Part shown: positions 33,634 through 44,836 of the stretch, one piece after another
Layout: each line of letters opens with the position of its first letter
How positions within the stretch are numbered: position 1 is the stretch's first letter
Source: Sepioteuthis lessoniana
Lineage: Eukaryota; Mollusca; Cephalopoda; Myopsida; Loliginidae
Assembly: GCA_963585895.1 (NCBI GenBank)
Contig: OY757911.1
Location: 91,783,785 to 91,847,784 of the forward strand
Direction: 5' to 3'
DNA: 64,000 bases
The notes under the pieces: model-generated
What the model saw: only the letters and a program-made list of their open reading frames with translations
The model's database searches: none
What the model was told of the DNA's origin: nothing
Position numbers and translations under genes: made by a program

Positions 33634-33870
33634 ACCCCATCGCTCGTGCAGGATATGAAACAAGGTCAATTTTTAAGTGGAGTTTAACAGGTTTCAATTC
33701 AGAGTTTTCCTTCTTCTAGACTAGTCTCCTCGCCACGGCTGAAGAACCTAGTCTGTCCTTCTATTTACTCATAGCTGGAGGAAGAATTATTGGAATCATA
33801 CTTTTCCCAAAGTTATTAGTGCTATGTGAAATGCAATCAGTCACGTCCAGGATTTGAACTCGTGTCGCCG

Positions 33871-33906
<36 letters not shown>

Positions 33907-33910
33907 ATTT
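33583..33910 (-). repeat. (TA)n and SINE-C copy
   Basis: (TA)n at 33583-33631, reverse-oriented SINE-C at 33632-33872 (gtgcaggatatgaaacaagg ... tccaggatttgaactcgtg) and (TA)n at 33873-33897. The SINE sits between two TA tracts. Confidence 0.8.
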
Positions 33911-34192
33911 AATATCCACTCTGCATAGCAGGATGTGTCAGAAAATCCATTCTTAAGCGGAGTTTAACATATTTCAATTCAGACTTTTCCTTCTGCTAGA
34001 CTGGTTGCCTAAAGAAGGCTAAAAATCAGTCTGCCCAACCATTTACTCATAGTTGGAGAGAGAATAATTAGATTCATACCTTTCCCAAGTTTATTAGTGC
34101 TACGTGAAATGCAATCCAACTCGTTCAGGATTTGAACTGTGTCCATTTCTTACGACGATAACCCTTACAACACGGGCACCTCCATTGCCATG
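33911..34192 (-). repeat. SINE-C, near full-length
   Basis: Reverse-oriented from the tail (gcatagcaggatgtgtcag) to the head (tacgacgataacccttacaa, cacgggcacctccatt), which includes the complement of the A box. Confidence 0.8.
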
Positions 34193-34194
34193 TC

Positions 34195-34612
34195 ATGAAT
34201 TTAGCCCTGCAAAGCAGGCAATGCTTAGGGGGACGCCCCCTTGAAACCAAGCAGATGCGACGAAACTCTTTCTCCAACCCTTCTTGGGCGTGCGTATGTG
34301 TGTGTGTTGTAGCTTCCAGGATTTGTTCAAAACAGTACATAGCACCCTAGTGTTGTTCCAATGTAAATTTTTGTCCAAACGTTTTGTTAAAGTCCAGGTG
34401 GTGCAATCATATGATAGTAGTGACACGGTTACATGTAGGTAGAATTGATGTTTAATTTTATTTGAAAGATAAGATATCCGTATGGTTGATAAACAATTAA
34501 TTGCAGCCCATTCATTTCCTATGCGTATGTTGGTATTGCTTTCAGTTGATGAGATATTGCTACCGACGCATGTGGACTGATCTGCTAATATCAGATGCTT
34601 GCGCATTTAATG
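34195..34612 (-). pseudogene. decayed RTE fragment
   Basis: The minus frame 34193-34606 encodes STCVGSNISSTES, AAINCLSTIRISYLSNKIKH and DCTTWTLTKRLDKNLHWNNT, clear homologues of the RTE region before the C-terminus, then LNKSWKLQHTH. The last ~30 codons (GWRKSFVASAWF...) are not RTE, so its 3' side has been replaced. It is among the most diverged RTE copies here. Confidence 0.75.
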
Positions 34613-34659
34613 AGGAAATGGCACCATTTTGGCTAAAAGATATGAACAAATTGACATAG

Positions 34660-34845
34660 TACAGGTTAAAGAACCCAATGTTCCACTATTTACCCATAGC
34701 TAACGAGGGGGAAAACAGATGGGTTCAAGTGTTTTCCTTAGGCGTTAGTGTGGAGTTTAACGCAAACAGTTTCGTTTAGGATTTGAACGCAAGTCTCTGA
34801 GTTCATTTCATACCATTATAACCCTTATTTTAAGCGCACCGGCAA
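34660..34845 (-). repeat. SINE-C fragment
   Basis: Reverse-oriented body and head (acaggttaaagaacccaatg, ttcgtttaggatttgaacgc); the 3' tail is missing. Confidence 0.6.
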
Positions 34846-36382
34846 GTTATATTTTATAATTTGATTCAGCTATAGTAATCTGATAAATCTTTGTCCCTTG
34901 TGCGTTAAAGTTGTAATATCACCATAGTTTAATCTGGGCTTGTATGTTTATTGTGGCCTTGGAGGCCTAGAAATGAATAACATAAAAAAAATATAAGGGT
35001 TACAGCAGTATATATTCACGGAAATACAGGCAGTAACGCTAACTCACTTGACTCGCTTGACTCGTTTATCGAATCAGTCACTATTTATAGTGTCAGCGAG
35101 GGCCTATGCAGTGACAACATGTAGCATATCACAATGTTTCCCTAGATTTTGGGTTTTTTTAGTACCGTAAATTGTGGTGTACATGTCGATCTTTTAAGCC
35201 TGTTAATATCTGTTTCATTAATACTACCTGGTAGAGGTGATCTATTAATCGTTATAGTGATTTTCTGGCAAATAGTCACTCTAAGTAGGCCATGAGAGAC
35301 TTGTATTCGTTGCTCCTTCTGTCCTTGTATTAGCATTCGTAGGACTCAAATTTCTTAGAATAAATTTCTGAGGGTAGACTGTTCTCATTCTAGGACTCAT
35401 TTTCATAGTTATCAAATATCAATAAAATTATTCCATCATTTCTTCATTTTACAGAAACGTCTGGCACCTTGGTGAAAAAAATTGCCATTCTGAGAATATT
35501 GATGAATATGACTGTCTTATGAAGAAAGCCGAAGAAGAAAACGTCCGAGTATAAAAAAACCAATATGAGAACATCAGTCTGAATAAATCAGTGTAAATAA
35601 TAATATTTTTCATTAAAAAGTTAAGACAGAAATGATATATGAAAATACAATTAACTTCATTTTTAACATTCCTGTGGAAAAAGCAGATATCTTTCCTGCA
35701 TTTTATATTCTTTCAGTTTCATTTTGTTATCACTTGTGGTGGTAGAGTTTCCTTTTTTTTTCCTTTTTTTTTTTTTTTTTTACACAAGCTGGTTATCTTA
35801 TGTCATCTGACTGTAATCAATCTTAATTACACTTTATTAAGGTAAACTTTTCAGGCTATTTTAAAACTTTACGTTTATGTTAACATATCAACAGTGGCTC
35901 ATTATTTCATTAATTAAATTCATGAAAATTTTGCTTTTTTGTTAACAAGGTATAATGAAAATAAGCTTTTTTTTCTTTTTTAAACACGAATAAAAGAAAC
36001 ATGAACAAACATTATTACAACAGTAGTTTTATTTACTTGTTTTCGTTTTGTTAATTTCTCTTTTATTTCAAATATCATTAGCTTCCGAATAGCCTATATG
36101 AGTTTTGTCTAGAAAGTAATGAATCTGATATTTCGTTAGTTTTCAGGTTGGCTACCGTGATCGAAAATCAGCTGATCAGTATTTACAATAAACAAGGACA
36201 AATCGATTCATTTTAGTATCTGCGTTTTTGTTTTTAGTACAAGAATGTGTTTGGTTAAGTATATCACGGATATGGAACCCAAGAGTAACGTTGTCAAGCT
36301 TGATGACAAAGTAAAGGAAATAAAATAGAATTGGTTTATGAAAGTCTAGTGCAGCGCAGATTTTCTTTCTAATCATATTTTA
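34846..36382. other. unannotated 1.5-kb stretch
   Basis: AT-rich with poly(T) runs near 35752-35780. No element or domain recognised. Confidence 0.45.
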
Positions 36383-36647
36383 CCCAACCCCTCCGGTCAG
36401 TTTTTAAGCAGAGTTTAACAGGTTTCAATTCAGAGTTTTCCTTCTTCTAGACTAGTGTCCTCACCAAGGCTGAAGAACCTAACTGCCCTACTATTTACCC
36501 ATAGCTGGAGGGAGAATAATTGGATTCATACTTTTCCCAAGGGTATTAGTGCTATGAGAAATGCTATCAGTCTCGTCCAGAATTTAAACTCGTATCATCG
36601 TGTCCATTTCCTACGACGATTACCATTACACCACGGGAACCTCCAAA
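36383..36647 (-). repeat. SINE-C copy
   Basis: Reverse-oriented (cagagttttccttcttctag, ccatagctggagggagaat, acgacgattaccattacacc). The 5' half of the tail is short. Confidence 0.75.
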
Positions 36648-36771
36648 TCAGATTTTCTTTCTAATAGATGACACGGGGCTTTCTTGGATGTCAAACAGCG
36701 TGTAAAAGATGGGTGTCGTTTTGAACTGATGAAAATTCAGCCAAAGTGAGAAACTCAAATGTGAACGACAT

Positions 36772-36985
36772 TTTGTTTGGTTTCTTTGTTTAGTTGCATT
36801 ATCACCTTTTGTGGGTTATTTAATGCCAAAGCCATTATTGAAGAAGGACAATATTGTTTAAGTCATAAGAGAATTCTTAACTTTCCCAGGGGTATTATTC
36901 GTTATAGCGCGACTGGAGTTTGAACTCGTTTGAACTCGTGTAACAGTCCAGCACGTTAGACACTACACCACGGTGACTCCCCTCT
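36772..36985 (-). repeat. SINE-D copy
   Basis: Tail ggtttctttgtttagttgca and gtgggttatttaatgccaaa, then the head with a duplicated gtttgaactcg and ccagcacgttagacactac. It abuts the following repeat B. Confidence 0.7.
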
Positions 36986-36989
36986 GACC

Positions 36990-37640
36990 GAAATTTGATG
37001 ATGAGTGTCCTTGATAGGACAGGCAATAAACCATCTGATGCTGAATCTACAATGCTGGAGCATTGGTGAATGTGAAATACCATTTCATTGCCATTGCTCC
37101 CAGGTCCACATTGACCCGGTGAGGTTGCACCAGATAGGGTCCCATTCAAGTATCAAATAATAATGTTCAGTCATTTTCTATACTTGAAACCATTTAAATG
37201 ATTAAAGTGTTTTTTGAAAGAGTTTTTTAAAAGTTTTTATAGCATTAAAAAGATTACGTAAACTCAGTGGTTGTAGGTTATTTTATCACAAATCCTGTTT
37301 ACACCTTAAAGATATGATTTGGATTAAACTGAGACGCTGATGAATTTAATAAACTGAACGCTATCAACGGAAATAGAATATTATCAAGAAATATAGAATA
37401 TTTTAAAAAATGATAGGTGGATGAATTTACCAAATTTGACCCTTTTAGTAAATTCATCCATCAATTTTTAAAAATATTCTATATTTCTTGATAATATTCC
37501 CTTTCCGTTGATAGCGTTTTTTTTAAAAATTCATCAGCATCTCAGTTTTATCCAAATCATATCTTAAAGGTATAAACAGGATTTGCAATAAGATAACCTA
37601 CAAGGTTTGATGACGCTTGTAGGTTATTGCTGTAAAACCC
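36990..37640 (+). repeat. repeat B whose array region is a large palindrome
   Basis: B body (aatttgatgatgagtgtcc, ccattgctcccaggtccac, gcaccagatagggtccc), then an AT-rich segment and the palindrome at 37273-37601. The tail cttgtaggttattgctgtaa aaaccc closes it. Sense is plus. Confidence 0.6.
37273..37601. repeat. ~330-bp palindrome
   Basis: Left arm from gtaggttattttatcac through gatatgatttggat, gctgatgaattt and tatcaagaaatatag. The right arm carries their complements in reverse order, ending ataacctac. The centre is near 37437 with a loop of only a few bases, and arms are ~160 bp with minor mismatches and indels. Strong cruciform or hairpin potential. Confidence 0.9.
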
Positions 37641-38110
37641 TAAAAAAACATATAACATGGAACCCTGAAAAGAATACAAGAGTTAATCTTAAGAACAATT
37701 TTTCCACCTTTCCATTTGGTAGGAAATTTGTCTAGTTAACTTTTATTCCCAGATTAAAGAGAGGAGAGAAGAAAACTGAAAAACCTACAAATTTTACATT
37801 GGGTATCCCTCCTGTAAAATCTTCTTAATCGTTCTCTGAGGAACTCAGTCGACGACTGCTGCATTGTTTTAATATTGCTGCAGCAGGGCTTGAAATTTTC
37901 CCTCATTCGACCACCGTGGTCAGTCTGAGTGAGGCTTAAAAACTGTTCCTTTCCCTTGAATTAAAAGTATTTATATTTAGTTTCGTTTATAATCACTGTA
38001 CGCGTTTATTGTTTAAAATATAAGTAGTTGAAGAAATAAACATTAAATCATAAAATATAAGCAAATAGAGATGTTATATAATATACATAACATGTGATAA
38101 ATGTAATTAC
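37641..38110. other. unannotated stretch
   Basis: No feature recognised. Confidence 0.45.
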
Positions 38111-38168
<58 letters not shown>

Positions 38169-38340
38169 CATATAACGAATATAGTAATGAATATAGAATA
38201 ATGATGAATATATATGAGATAAGGAATATAAAATAATATTAGGAATATGATATAATAGAATATATTATATACTTTAGGAATATTATATAATAATATATAA
38301 CAGTATTAAAGTATTATTTCCTAATTCAAAAACACGAAAA
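38111..38340. repeat. (TA)n and TA-rich low complexity
   Basis: (TA)n at 38111-38166, then degenerate ATA/AATATA sequence to about 38310. Confidence 0.9.
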
Positions 38341-38699
38341 CAATGGTTTTATGTTACTTGTTTTTACGTTGTCTAAAGTGCTAAGCGAGGTCGGGATACA
38401 TATGGGAATTGTGTATCTACCACCCGATAATTTATAGGTCACAATTTCTGTTATATTAACAGGATTGTTTGTGACTATATAAGTACGTATCTATAATTGA
38501 TATGCATCACATTTCAAGTTGGGAATATATTGATCCCATTGTAATTACTTACCAACTTTCGTTTTAGAGAAGAGGCATGAGTCACGCTAAAAGAGTGGGG
38601 AAGGGGTAAATATAGGAGACTAAATGGAACTGAACCCCTCCATACTCACACTCGTAAACTTTTATTACACAGGTCATCAGGTGGACTGAATTAAATTAT
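38341..38699. other. unannotated stretch
   Basis: No element recognised; mixed composition with an agtgggg...agggg GC-richer patch near 38600. Confidence 0.4.
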
Positions 38700-38939
38700 C
38701 GATAAAAATGTAAAGGCGAACAAGGTGAGAAAGGTTGACGACACATCTGCTTTCAGATCTTCCTCACCCAAGAAGCCACACTCTGTAAGATTTTACTCCC
38801 AAACTATTACTTATCTGTTAACCTTTCAATTTTCTTGGGACATAAAATGTGTGTAATAGAGAATCACAAGAATTTTACACGCATCTTATGTCCCTAGAAA
38901 ATAGGGAATGTCGGAAGACATATGTGTTCATCTTTCTTT

Positions 38940-38991
<52 letters not shown>

Positions 38992-39050
38992 GAAAAGAAG
39001 AGGGGCGACAAACTGACAACACATTTGCCTTCGGACCTTACCTATTAAAA
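38700..39050. repeat. opposed PLE-like ends meeting at a (TA)n tract
   Basis: (TA)n at 38942-38990 is approached from the left by tcggaagacatatgtgttca and from the right, on the opposite strand, by ccgaaggcaaatgtgttgtc. A further inverted pair (ttgggacataaaatgtgtg and cgcatcttatgtccctag) lies at 38833-38900, and gacgacacatctgctttcag at 38736 resembles the right-hand sequence. The polarity toward (TA)n matches the hammerhead-bearing modules, though no GAAAC core is intact here. Confidence 0.4.
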
Positions 39051-39149
39051 AACCCGATTAAAATATGTGAAATTTAACAATGAAAAAAAGCCACGATACT
39101 AAGAGAGATTAAAAAGTAATGTAAACATTGTCTTTTTCTCCCTTTCTAT

Positions 39150-39176
39150 TTCTATTTCTCTCTCTCTCTCTATCTC

Positions 39177-39247
<71 letters not shown>

Positions 39248-39248
39248 G
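39150..39248. repeat. (CT)n-(TA)n microsatellite
   Basis: (TC)n near 39156-39180 and (TA)n to 39248 with one AAATA interruption. Confidence 0.95.
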
Positions 39249-39420
39249 TTTCTTAAAAAAAGTTGGTTCATGAAAAGATTTGTATTTTTTGAATTTATTT
39301 ATTTTGTTCTTAACTACGTATTATATATGTGTATGTTTCCAGCTTGGTGTTTTCGTCAGAGAACATATGTGGTACAAGGCCTTGTTAATGGGATACTCTT
39401 TCTTTGGACCTACAACAAAT

Positions 39421-39488
<68 letters not shown>
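39249..39488 (-). repeat. PLE-like module between (TA)n tracts
   Basis: The minus strand at 39333-39366 reads ctctgacgaaaacacc ... ctggaaacatac: a CTGANGA core and GAAAC separated by 13 nt. Stem II pairing is poor. Downstream on that strand, ~90 bp away, is the (TA)n ending at 39248; upstream lie (CA)n and (TA)n at 39421-39488. The 72-89-codon frames here include microsatellite translation. Confidence 0.35.
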
Positions 39489-39492
<4 letters not shown>

Positions 39493-40009
39493 ACTTGAGA
39501 GACAAGGATAAATAGACTATCGTAATACCATTGTACCCATCTACCTAACAAATACCATAACAACAACACTAATTGAATTTTAACTAACAATTGCTTTCTT
39601 ACTTATTCCTGGGAATTTAAGTACATCTCAAAATCGAACATAAGTTTTACAAAACCAGATATGTTAATGCAGTTAAAGATGGGGGAACACAATTATAACG
39701 TTCAAATATGAACACTTACAAGGAGATCCTCAATTTTTCTATTGATTACATTCTAAAAAAATATTTTCATATATTTGTAGTGTTTGATGAAGCCTTTTGT
39801 GTCCTAACCTGAAAAAAAAACAAAACAAAAAACTGGGAGCGAAAAGAGGAATTACTTTTACGAGGAATATCATTTATCACGAAGTCTTCGATGAGGGCAG
39901 TATTCTTTTCAGTTGACTCGTTTTTCTGTTTAATTCATTCAATTTATTTTGTTGTATTGGATATATCGAAAAAAGTATCGTTCATATTATTTGAACAAAA
40001 ATTTATTTA
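39489..40009. other. unannotated stretch
   Basis: No feature recognised. Confidence 0.45.
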
Positions 40010-40150
40010 CCCACCCGCAAGAGCAGGACGCGACACAAGTTCAACATTTTAGTACGTTTAACAAGTTTGAAATCAGAGTTTTCGTTCACCTTGACCGGTT
40101 GCTATACCAACCTTAAAGAGCCCAGGCTTCTCTACTATTTACCAATAGGT
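40010..40150 (-). repeat. SINE-C, right-hand sense part of an interrupted copy
   Basis: Reverse-oriented 3' half (gagcaggacgcgacacaag ... ctctactatttaccaatag). The copy is interrupted by repeat A and resumes at 40963. Confidence 0.8.
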
Positions 40151-40962
40151 AGTTGGTTGGTTGATTGTTTGGGTTTTATTGCATACTAACCTTTGTAAGT
40201 TATTTAATGCCAATTCCATCTTTATAAAAATAGTTCGACTTCAAACAATTTAGTTTAGCATAAGTACGCAGTTTAAATGTGAATAGAGTTTAATTATAAA
40301 AGATATTTTTATTTCAAGCTATTCAGTTTAGCCAAACAGTTCTACTTCAGATAATTCAATTTAGTATAAGTACATATTTTTCCCACACACAGTTAAATGT
40401 CAAAACAGTTCTATATTAAACAATTCAGTTTAGTGTAAGTACAGTTTCAATGTCAAAAACAGTTCCACATCAAATAATTCAGCTTAGCATAAGCACGCAG
40501 TTTAAATGTTAAGTACACAGTTTATTTTTTAGTGAAACTGTTCTAATTCAGCTAATTCAGTTTTGTATAAGTACAGGTTTTATTTGCACACAGTTAAATG
40601 TCAAAACAATTCTATATTAACACTAGTTTAGTGTTAATACAATTTCAATTTTAAAAACAGTTCCATTTCAAGCAATTCAATTTAACATAAGCACGCAGTT
40701 TAAATGTAAGTACAGTTTAATTGTCAAAAACATTTCTATTTCAAGCTATTCAGTTTAGTCAAACAGTTCTAATTCAAACAATTCAGTTAGCATAAGTATG
40801 CAGTTTGATCTATTTAACCCATGGACAGAGCCCGATCAGGTACTACCATTCCCGGCCAGAGTGGACCAGGGAGCAATGGCAATAAAAGGACACTCATTGG
40901 GGGGTCTTATCCCTCTGCAGAGGTGCAGTTGGCTTATTCTACTGCCCCAACCGATTGGGCAA
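40151..40962 (-). mobile_element. repeat A with a perfect 10-bp target-site duplication
   Basis: An 812-bp element inserted into SINE-C and flanked by accaataggt at 40141-40150 and 40963-40972. Plus strand: (GGTT)n start, tail module (acctttgtaagttatttaat), about ten ~57-60-bp array units, then the A body ending ccgattgggcaa. This best-defined copy sets the ends of the family. Direct TSDs, a simple-repeat tail and absent inverted repeats support retroposition; no ORF is present. The enzyme that moved it is unknown. Confidence 0.85.
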
Positions 40963-41110
40963 ACCAATAGGTGAAGAGAGATTAGATGTATTTATACCGT
41001 TTCCAAAGTTATTAGTGTTATATGAGATACAATCATCCTCAACCAGGACTTGACATCGGTTTGTCATCTCCATTTCCTAAGATGATAACCATTATACGAC
41101 AAGCGTCTCC
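40963..41110 (-). repeat. SINE-C, tRNA-head part of the interrupted copy
   Basis: Continues SINE-C after the A insertion (gtgaagagagattagatgt, caaccaggacttgacatcgg, gatgataaccattatacgac). Confidence 0.8.
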
Positions 41111-41404
41111 TTATCTGAATATAACAATAACTTATTGATATATTATTTAAAATATTTGATTTGTCGTTTAACCTTGGGGTTATTTCGAATTAAATCTTGG
41201 ACTTTTCAAGGGTTCAGTAATTGACTTTCATTTTCTTATCAAGTAGCATCGTAATTCTGCATTTTGTCCTTCGCCTCCAAGAAAATGGGACACAACTTTG
41301 AAAGTCGATAATAATTTTGAACGAATCTAAGATATGAAAACACAAAGAAATCAAATATGATTTGCGTGTTAGTTTGATTTCTGGTTTTATCCTGTCCAAA
41401 TGAA
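41111..41404. other. unannotated spacer
   Basis: A 103-codon minus frame (41214-41525) runs into repeat B; no domain recognised. Confidence 0.4.
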
Positions 41405-41785
41405 TGTCCTCTCGGTGAGGCTTAGAATACGCTAACTGTATTCCCAGAAGTGGTGTAACACTAAATATTATCTGGTAATGAGGCTCCAGTTCTAGAGCTC
41501 TAGGGACTGTAGAGTAGCCCTTCATTGCTATTACTCCAAGGTCTACCCTGACCTGGAGTGGGCGTATCTGTTACGCTCCCATATATTTGTCAAATGAATA
41601 TACTTGAAAATTGTTTGCATTCAATAACAATACTTGATATTATATAGCCGTGTAAAAGAATCTCTCAAGTAACTACACACAAAACTTAAATATAAAGGTA
41701 CTTTGCACTTGATCCCCTGATCTCTTGGCATAAAACCCAAACAGGCTGACACGCTCTTAAAATCAATCAATCAATCAATCAATGT
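41405..41785 (+). repeat. repeat B with (AATC)n tail
   Basis: B body (cggtgaggcttagaatacgc, gaggctccagttctagagc, ctaccctgacctggagtggg), AT-rich module (acttgatattatatag), ttggcataaaacccaaac and an (aatc)n tail at 41760-41785. The array is short. Confidence 0.7.
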
Positions 41786-42469
41786 CTAAATGAACTGTGT
41801 TAGTAATCGATTTTCAACTCTTAATGATGAGATATTCATTTTCAGTGAGATTGCTTGAAAAGTTATCACTGAAATCAATTTTTTAACAAATTTCTAGAGA
41901 CGAGAGATCGTATTGTTACGATGAATTCAAAAGAACGTATTGGTTATAACGTCAAATATATATATATATATATGTATCGGTGAAAGTGTCGAAAACACTC
42001 TCATTTATTACATATAACAGTTTTATTTATTTTTCATTTTTTTGCAGCTTGCAAGGCGGTAAATTTGGTCAGGAAATGTTGAATGAAAGAAAATACTTTT
42101 ATATTTCAAGCAATCAGAATTTTCCATCAAAGCTTTAGATAGAAGAAGAAGAAGAAGAAGAAGAAGAAGAAGAAGAAATTAATAGGACAATCTCCTAGTT
42201 TGCTGGTTTCAAAACTGTTTGTAATTCCAATACAAAACATTAATCTTTTTATTTGTGGAGAAATATGAGCGTAAACTCAGCGTTTGATAGGCAATCGATC
42301 GTAATCATAAGACGTGTGGTTAGATTTATATCTCGTGACTCGTTCTTTTTTCCTTCTTTAAGGCATTCTTTTTATGCCAGTTTCTCTTTCAGGAAAAAAA
42401 AAACAGGAAAAAAAAAACAAAAACAAAAAAACAAAAAACAAAACAAAACCAAAAACCAAAACCAAAAAA
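41786..42469. repeat. simple repeats in otherwise unannotated DNA
   Basis: (TA)n at 41948-41971, (AAG)n at 42138-42177 and A-rich low complexity with CAAAA runs at 42393-42468. No gene. Confidence 0.7.
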
Positions 42470-42868
42470 TTACAAATACTTACTACCACTTTCCTATCAC
42501 CGTGTATAGCTTTGCGTTCTACTATTTAAACCTGGTAAAAAAATCAAGAAGAAATAACTCCTAATTCCTTTACCATACAATGTATGGCTTTATGCTATAC
42601 TATGCTAGGCCTATTAAAATCAAGAAGAAATAACTCCTAATTCCTTTACCATACAATGTATGGCTTTATGCTATACTATGCTAGGCCTATTAAAATCAAG
42701 AAGCAATAATTCCTAATCTATTTACCATAAAATGTAGAGCTTTATACTCTACTACGCTAATCCTGGTAAAAATCAAGAAATGATTTTTAATCTCCTTACC
42801 ATAAAATATATAGCTTTATGCTTTACTATGATAAACCGGACAAAAAAATGTTAGAAATAATTCCCACA
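42470..42868. repeat. 76-bp tandem repeat, about five units
   Basis: ctcctaattcctttacc and variants recur at 42558, 42634, 42710 and 42786. Two central units are nearly identical (atggctttatgctatacta) and the outer ones diverged. A first unit starts near 42482. Confidence 0.9.
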
Positions 42869-43334
42869 CGCATATCGCTGTAATAAGCTACGCTTATATA
42901 TTTTCAAGAAATATCTCCTATGTCCATTACTCACTCTTTTATGTGTACTATTGTTATATTGAAAAGGTATCGCAGACTGTCGGAGAGGGGTTGAGGACTC
43001 AAAAAGTTTATCACTTGTTTTCAGTCACAATGAAATAGACAGAGACGTTGTAAGAAAAATCCATTTATATTTTCTTTTCTGCACTTATCTTCTTCATTCC
43101 AGTGTAAAAGAATACGTGGTGTTTTTTTTTTTAGACGATGGAAGAAAGAGGTTTTTTTTCTTTACAAAATGTCTCCCACCCACGATTAACCAACTTAATT
43201 TTTCACAGTTCCAGAACGAATAGTCGCACTTCAAATCTACCAAGTCTCGCAGCTCAGCTTCTAGCCTCGTAAACGTGAGTACATACGATTGAACTATTGG
43301 CCTCTCCCCGTGGTAATGTCCGACATTTCTAGGC
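42869..43334. other. unannotated stretch
   Basis: An 83-codon minus frame at 43094-43345 has no recognised domain. Confidence 0.4.
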
Positions 43335-43570
43335 GTGGAGGTCATTAGTAGTGGTTAGGGGTACCCGGGAGACCGGCGTTCAATCCCAGTTTGAATCATA
43401 CCAAAGACTCGAAAAAAAAATGATACTTGATACCACCTTGCTTAATACTCATCATTATAAGGTAAAGTGGAGTAATCCAGGCAACGGAGTAGCGCCCTCC
43501 CCAACATCTCGTGGTGGTAGCTATTGAAAAGGTAATCCTTCGGGTCACCCTCGACTAAGGTCGGCAACCT
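43335..43570 (+). repeat. SINE-E, near full-length
   Basis: Head attagtagtggttaggggta with B-box-like ggcgttcaatcccag, then gaatcataccaaagactcg, gatacttgataccacctt, ctattgaaaaggtaatcctt and cgactaaggtcggcaacc. Confidence 0.7.
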
Positions 43571-44027
43571 TTTACTAATCTATGCACGGAAGATAGGACC
43601 GAAGTAGGTTGTATTGATAGTTTTGAATATCGAAAACAAACCTTTATTTTGTGGGACTAATTAAATTTTTTCAAATCAAAGATTTAGCAAGCTAAGGATA
43701 GGTAAAACGAGAATCAAGTATAAAACATTATTGCTGATTGGATATTTTGCTGTCCACTTTTGCAACAAACCCTTGGTAAAGAAATAAAGATCACTGGTCC
43801 TAATCAGTTGTTTTATCCAACCTCTCATTTCCGGTAATAAGCCGTCACCAAGTTAAAACAAATATTAATAGTAATATACATTGAATATTATGCAATGAAA
43901 ATTCAGCTTATAACTATTGTGGTCAGGCGATGAAATTATTGATCAAGTCTTGCATAGGATGCAGCAGAAATACCTTCCTCATTTTCAACTATAACCTGTC
44001 AGGTGCAGTAAGTTTTGGCGCAGGGCA
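43571..44027. other. unannotated stretch
   Basis: No feature recognised. Confidence 0.4.
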
Positions 44028-44258
44028 ATGGTAGCTCTATCTTGCTAATGCCGTACCATTGCTTTTTTGATCCGATCAGTTGCTATCATGGCTTGTACCA
44101 AGAGTCATGTCTGGTGGTATTTCTGTCACATTTTGGCGGATAGAATCGTTTAATTCTTCCCGGTGGCTTTCTTTTAATCGATGAAATTGTGGTGGGGAAA
44201 TTTTCAACCCGTTGTAGTATTGGAACAGCACCCCTCCGACGAAATGGGAAATGGGCAC
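44028..44258. pseudogene. family G transposon, rearranged (5' end plus inverted 3' coding)
   Basis: 44028-44102 on the plus strand matches the 5' end of family G (aatggtagctctatcttgc, gcttgtaccaaga). From 44103 the minus strand encodes the C-terminal part of a transposase (frame 44076-44258: FHRLKESHREELNDSIRQNV then TEIPPDM). A 5' end facing an oppositely oriented 3' coding end means an inversion or a junction of two copies. Confidence 0.45.
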
Positions 44259-44339
44259 GAATTAATATAAATTACAGATTCATCAATCTGACGTAAAGAA
44301 GGCCCCGTGGCATTATAGGAATCGTTTTGGACTGCAAGA

Positions 44340-44515
44340 CCAATTCACGTTTTTTTGTTCACTTTCGGACTAATATTTTTTGGAACGGTATAAACTCCTT
44401 TATTTACCTAACCCACAGCTAAGAGTTAAACACTACCATTACTGTTCTTCTACACGAATTTTTGGCATTTATATGATCCACGAAATATTGATATGTTATT
44501 AAACAAAGAAACTCC
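44340..44515 (+). repeat. SINE-D 3' part
   Basis: ttcactttcggactaatatt, ggtataaactcctttattt, then the tail gatatgttattaaacaaaga. The tRNA-like head is missing. Confidence 0.6.
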
Positions 44516-44532
44516 AAAACAATCTTTAAAAA

Positions 44533-44648
44533 CGTTTCAATAGCAAATGCATGGTGTGCACCGGTCCGAGGCAGAATCGTAATTGATCATATCTAAAAAG
44601 AATAAAAGAAGACATTCGTTTGATGGAGCTACCAATACCAATTGCCTA
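44533..44648 (-). pseudogene. family G transposon 5' end
   Basis: The minus strand repeats the start of the 27752 copy: ttggtagctccatcaaacg, the leader with gatcaattacgattctgcc, and ggaccggtgca...catgcatttgc. Only about 115 bp remain. Confidence 0.6.
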
Positions 44649-44649
44649 G

Positions 44650-44836
44650 GTTCATTTGCACCACACAGGTAGCAGTGTGAAATGTAAAAGGTATATTTGT
44701 CGCAACCTGTTTGTACATCTCGTTTTTTGTTGATGGTGTTGTAAGTGTTGATACGTTTGTTGAGAGAATTTTCTTTCTCGATTAATGCTGCATTGTATCG
44801 ATGCAGTCGTGATGTGTTCCGTTGATCATTTTCTAA
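44650..44836 (-). CDS. candidate exon, unrecognised
   Basis: Part of a 123-codon minus frame. A long polypyrimidine run and tgctttag at the plus-strand complement near 44837 make a good 3' splice acceptor. The frame continues ~60 codons of mixed composition (NDQRNTSRLHRYNAALIEKE ... KYTFYISHCYLC), unlike simple repeats. A donor could be near 44636-44660, where the frame enters family G. No domain was recognised. It may be a true exon, part of a transposon, or chance. Confidence 0.2.
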
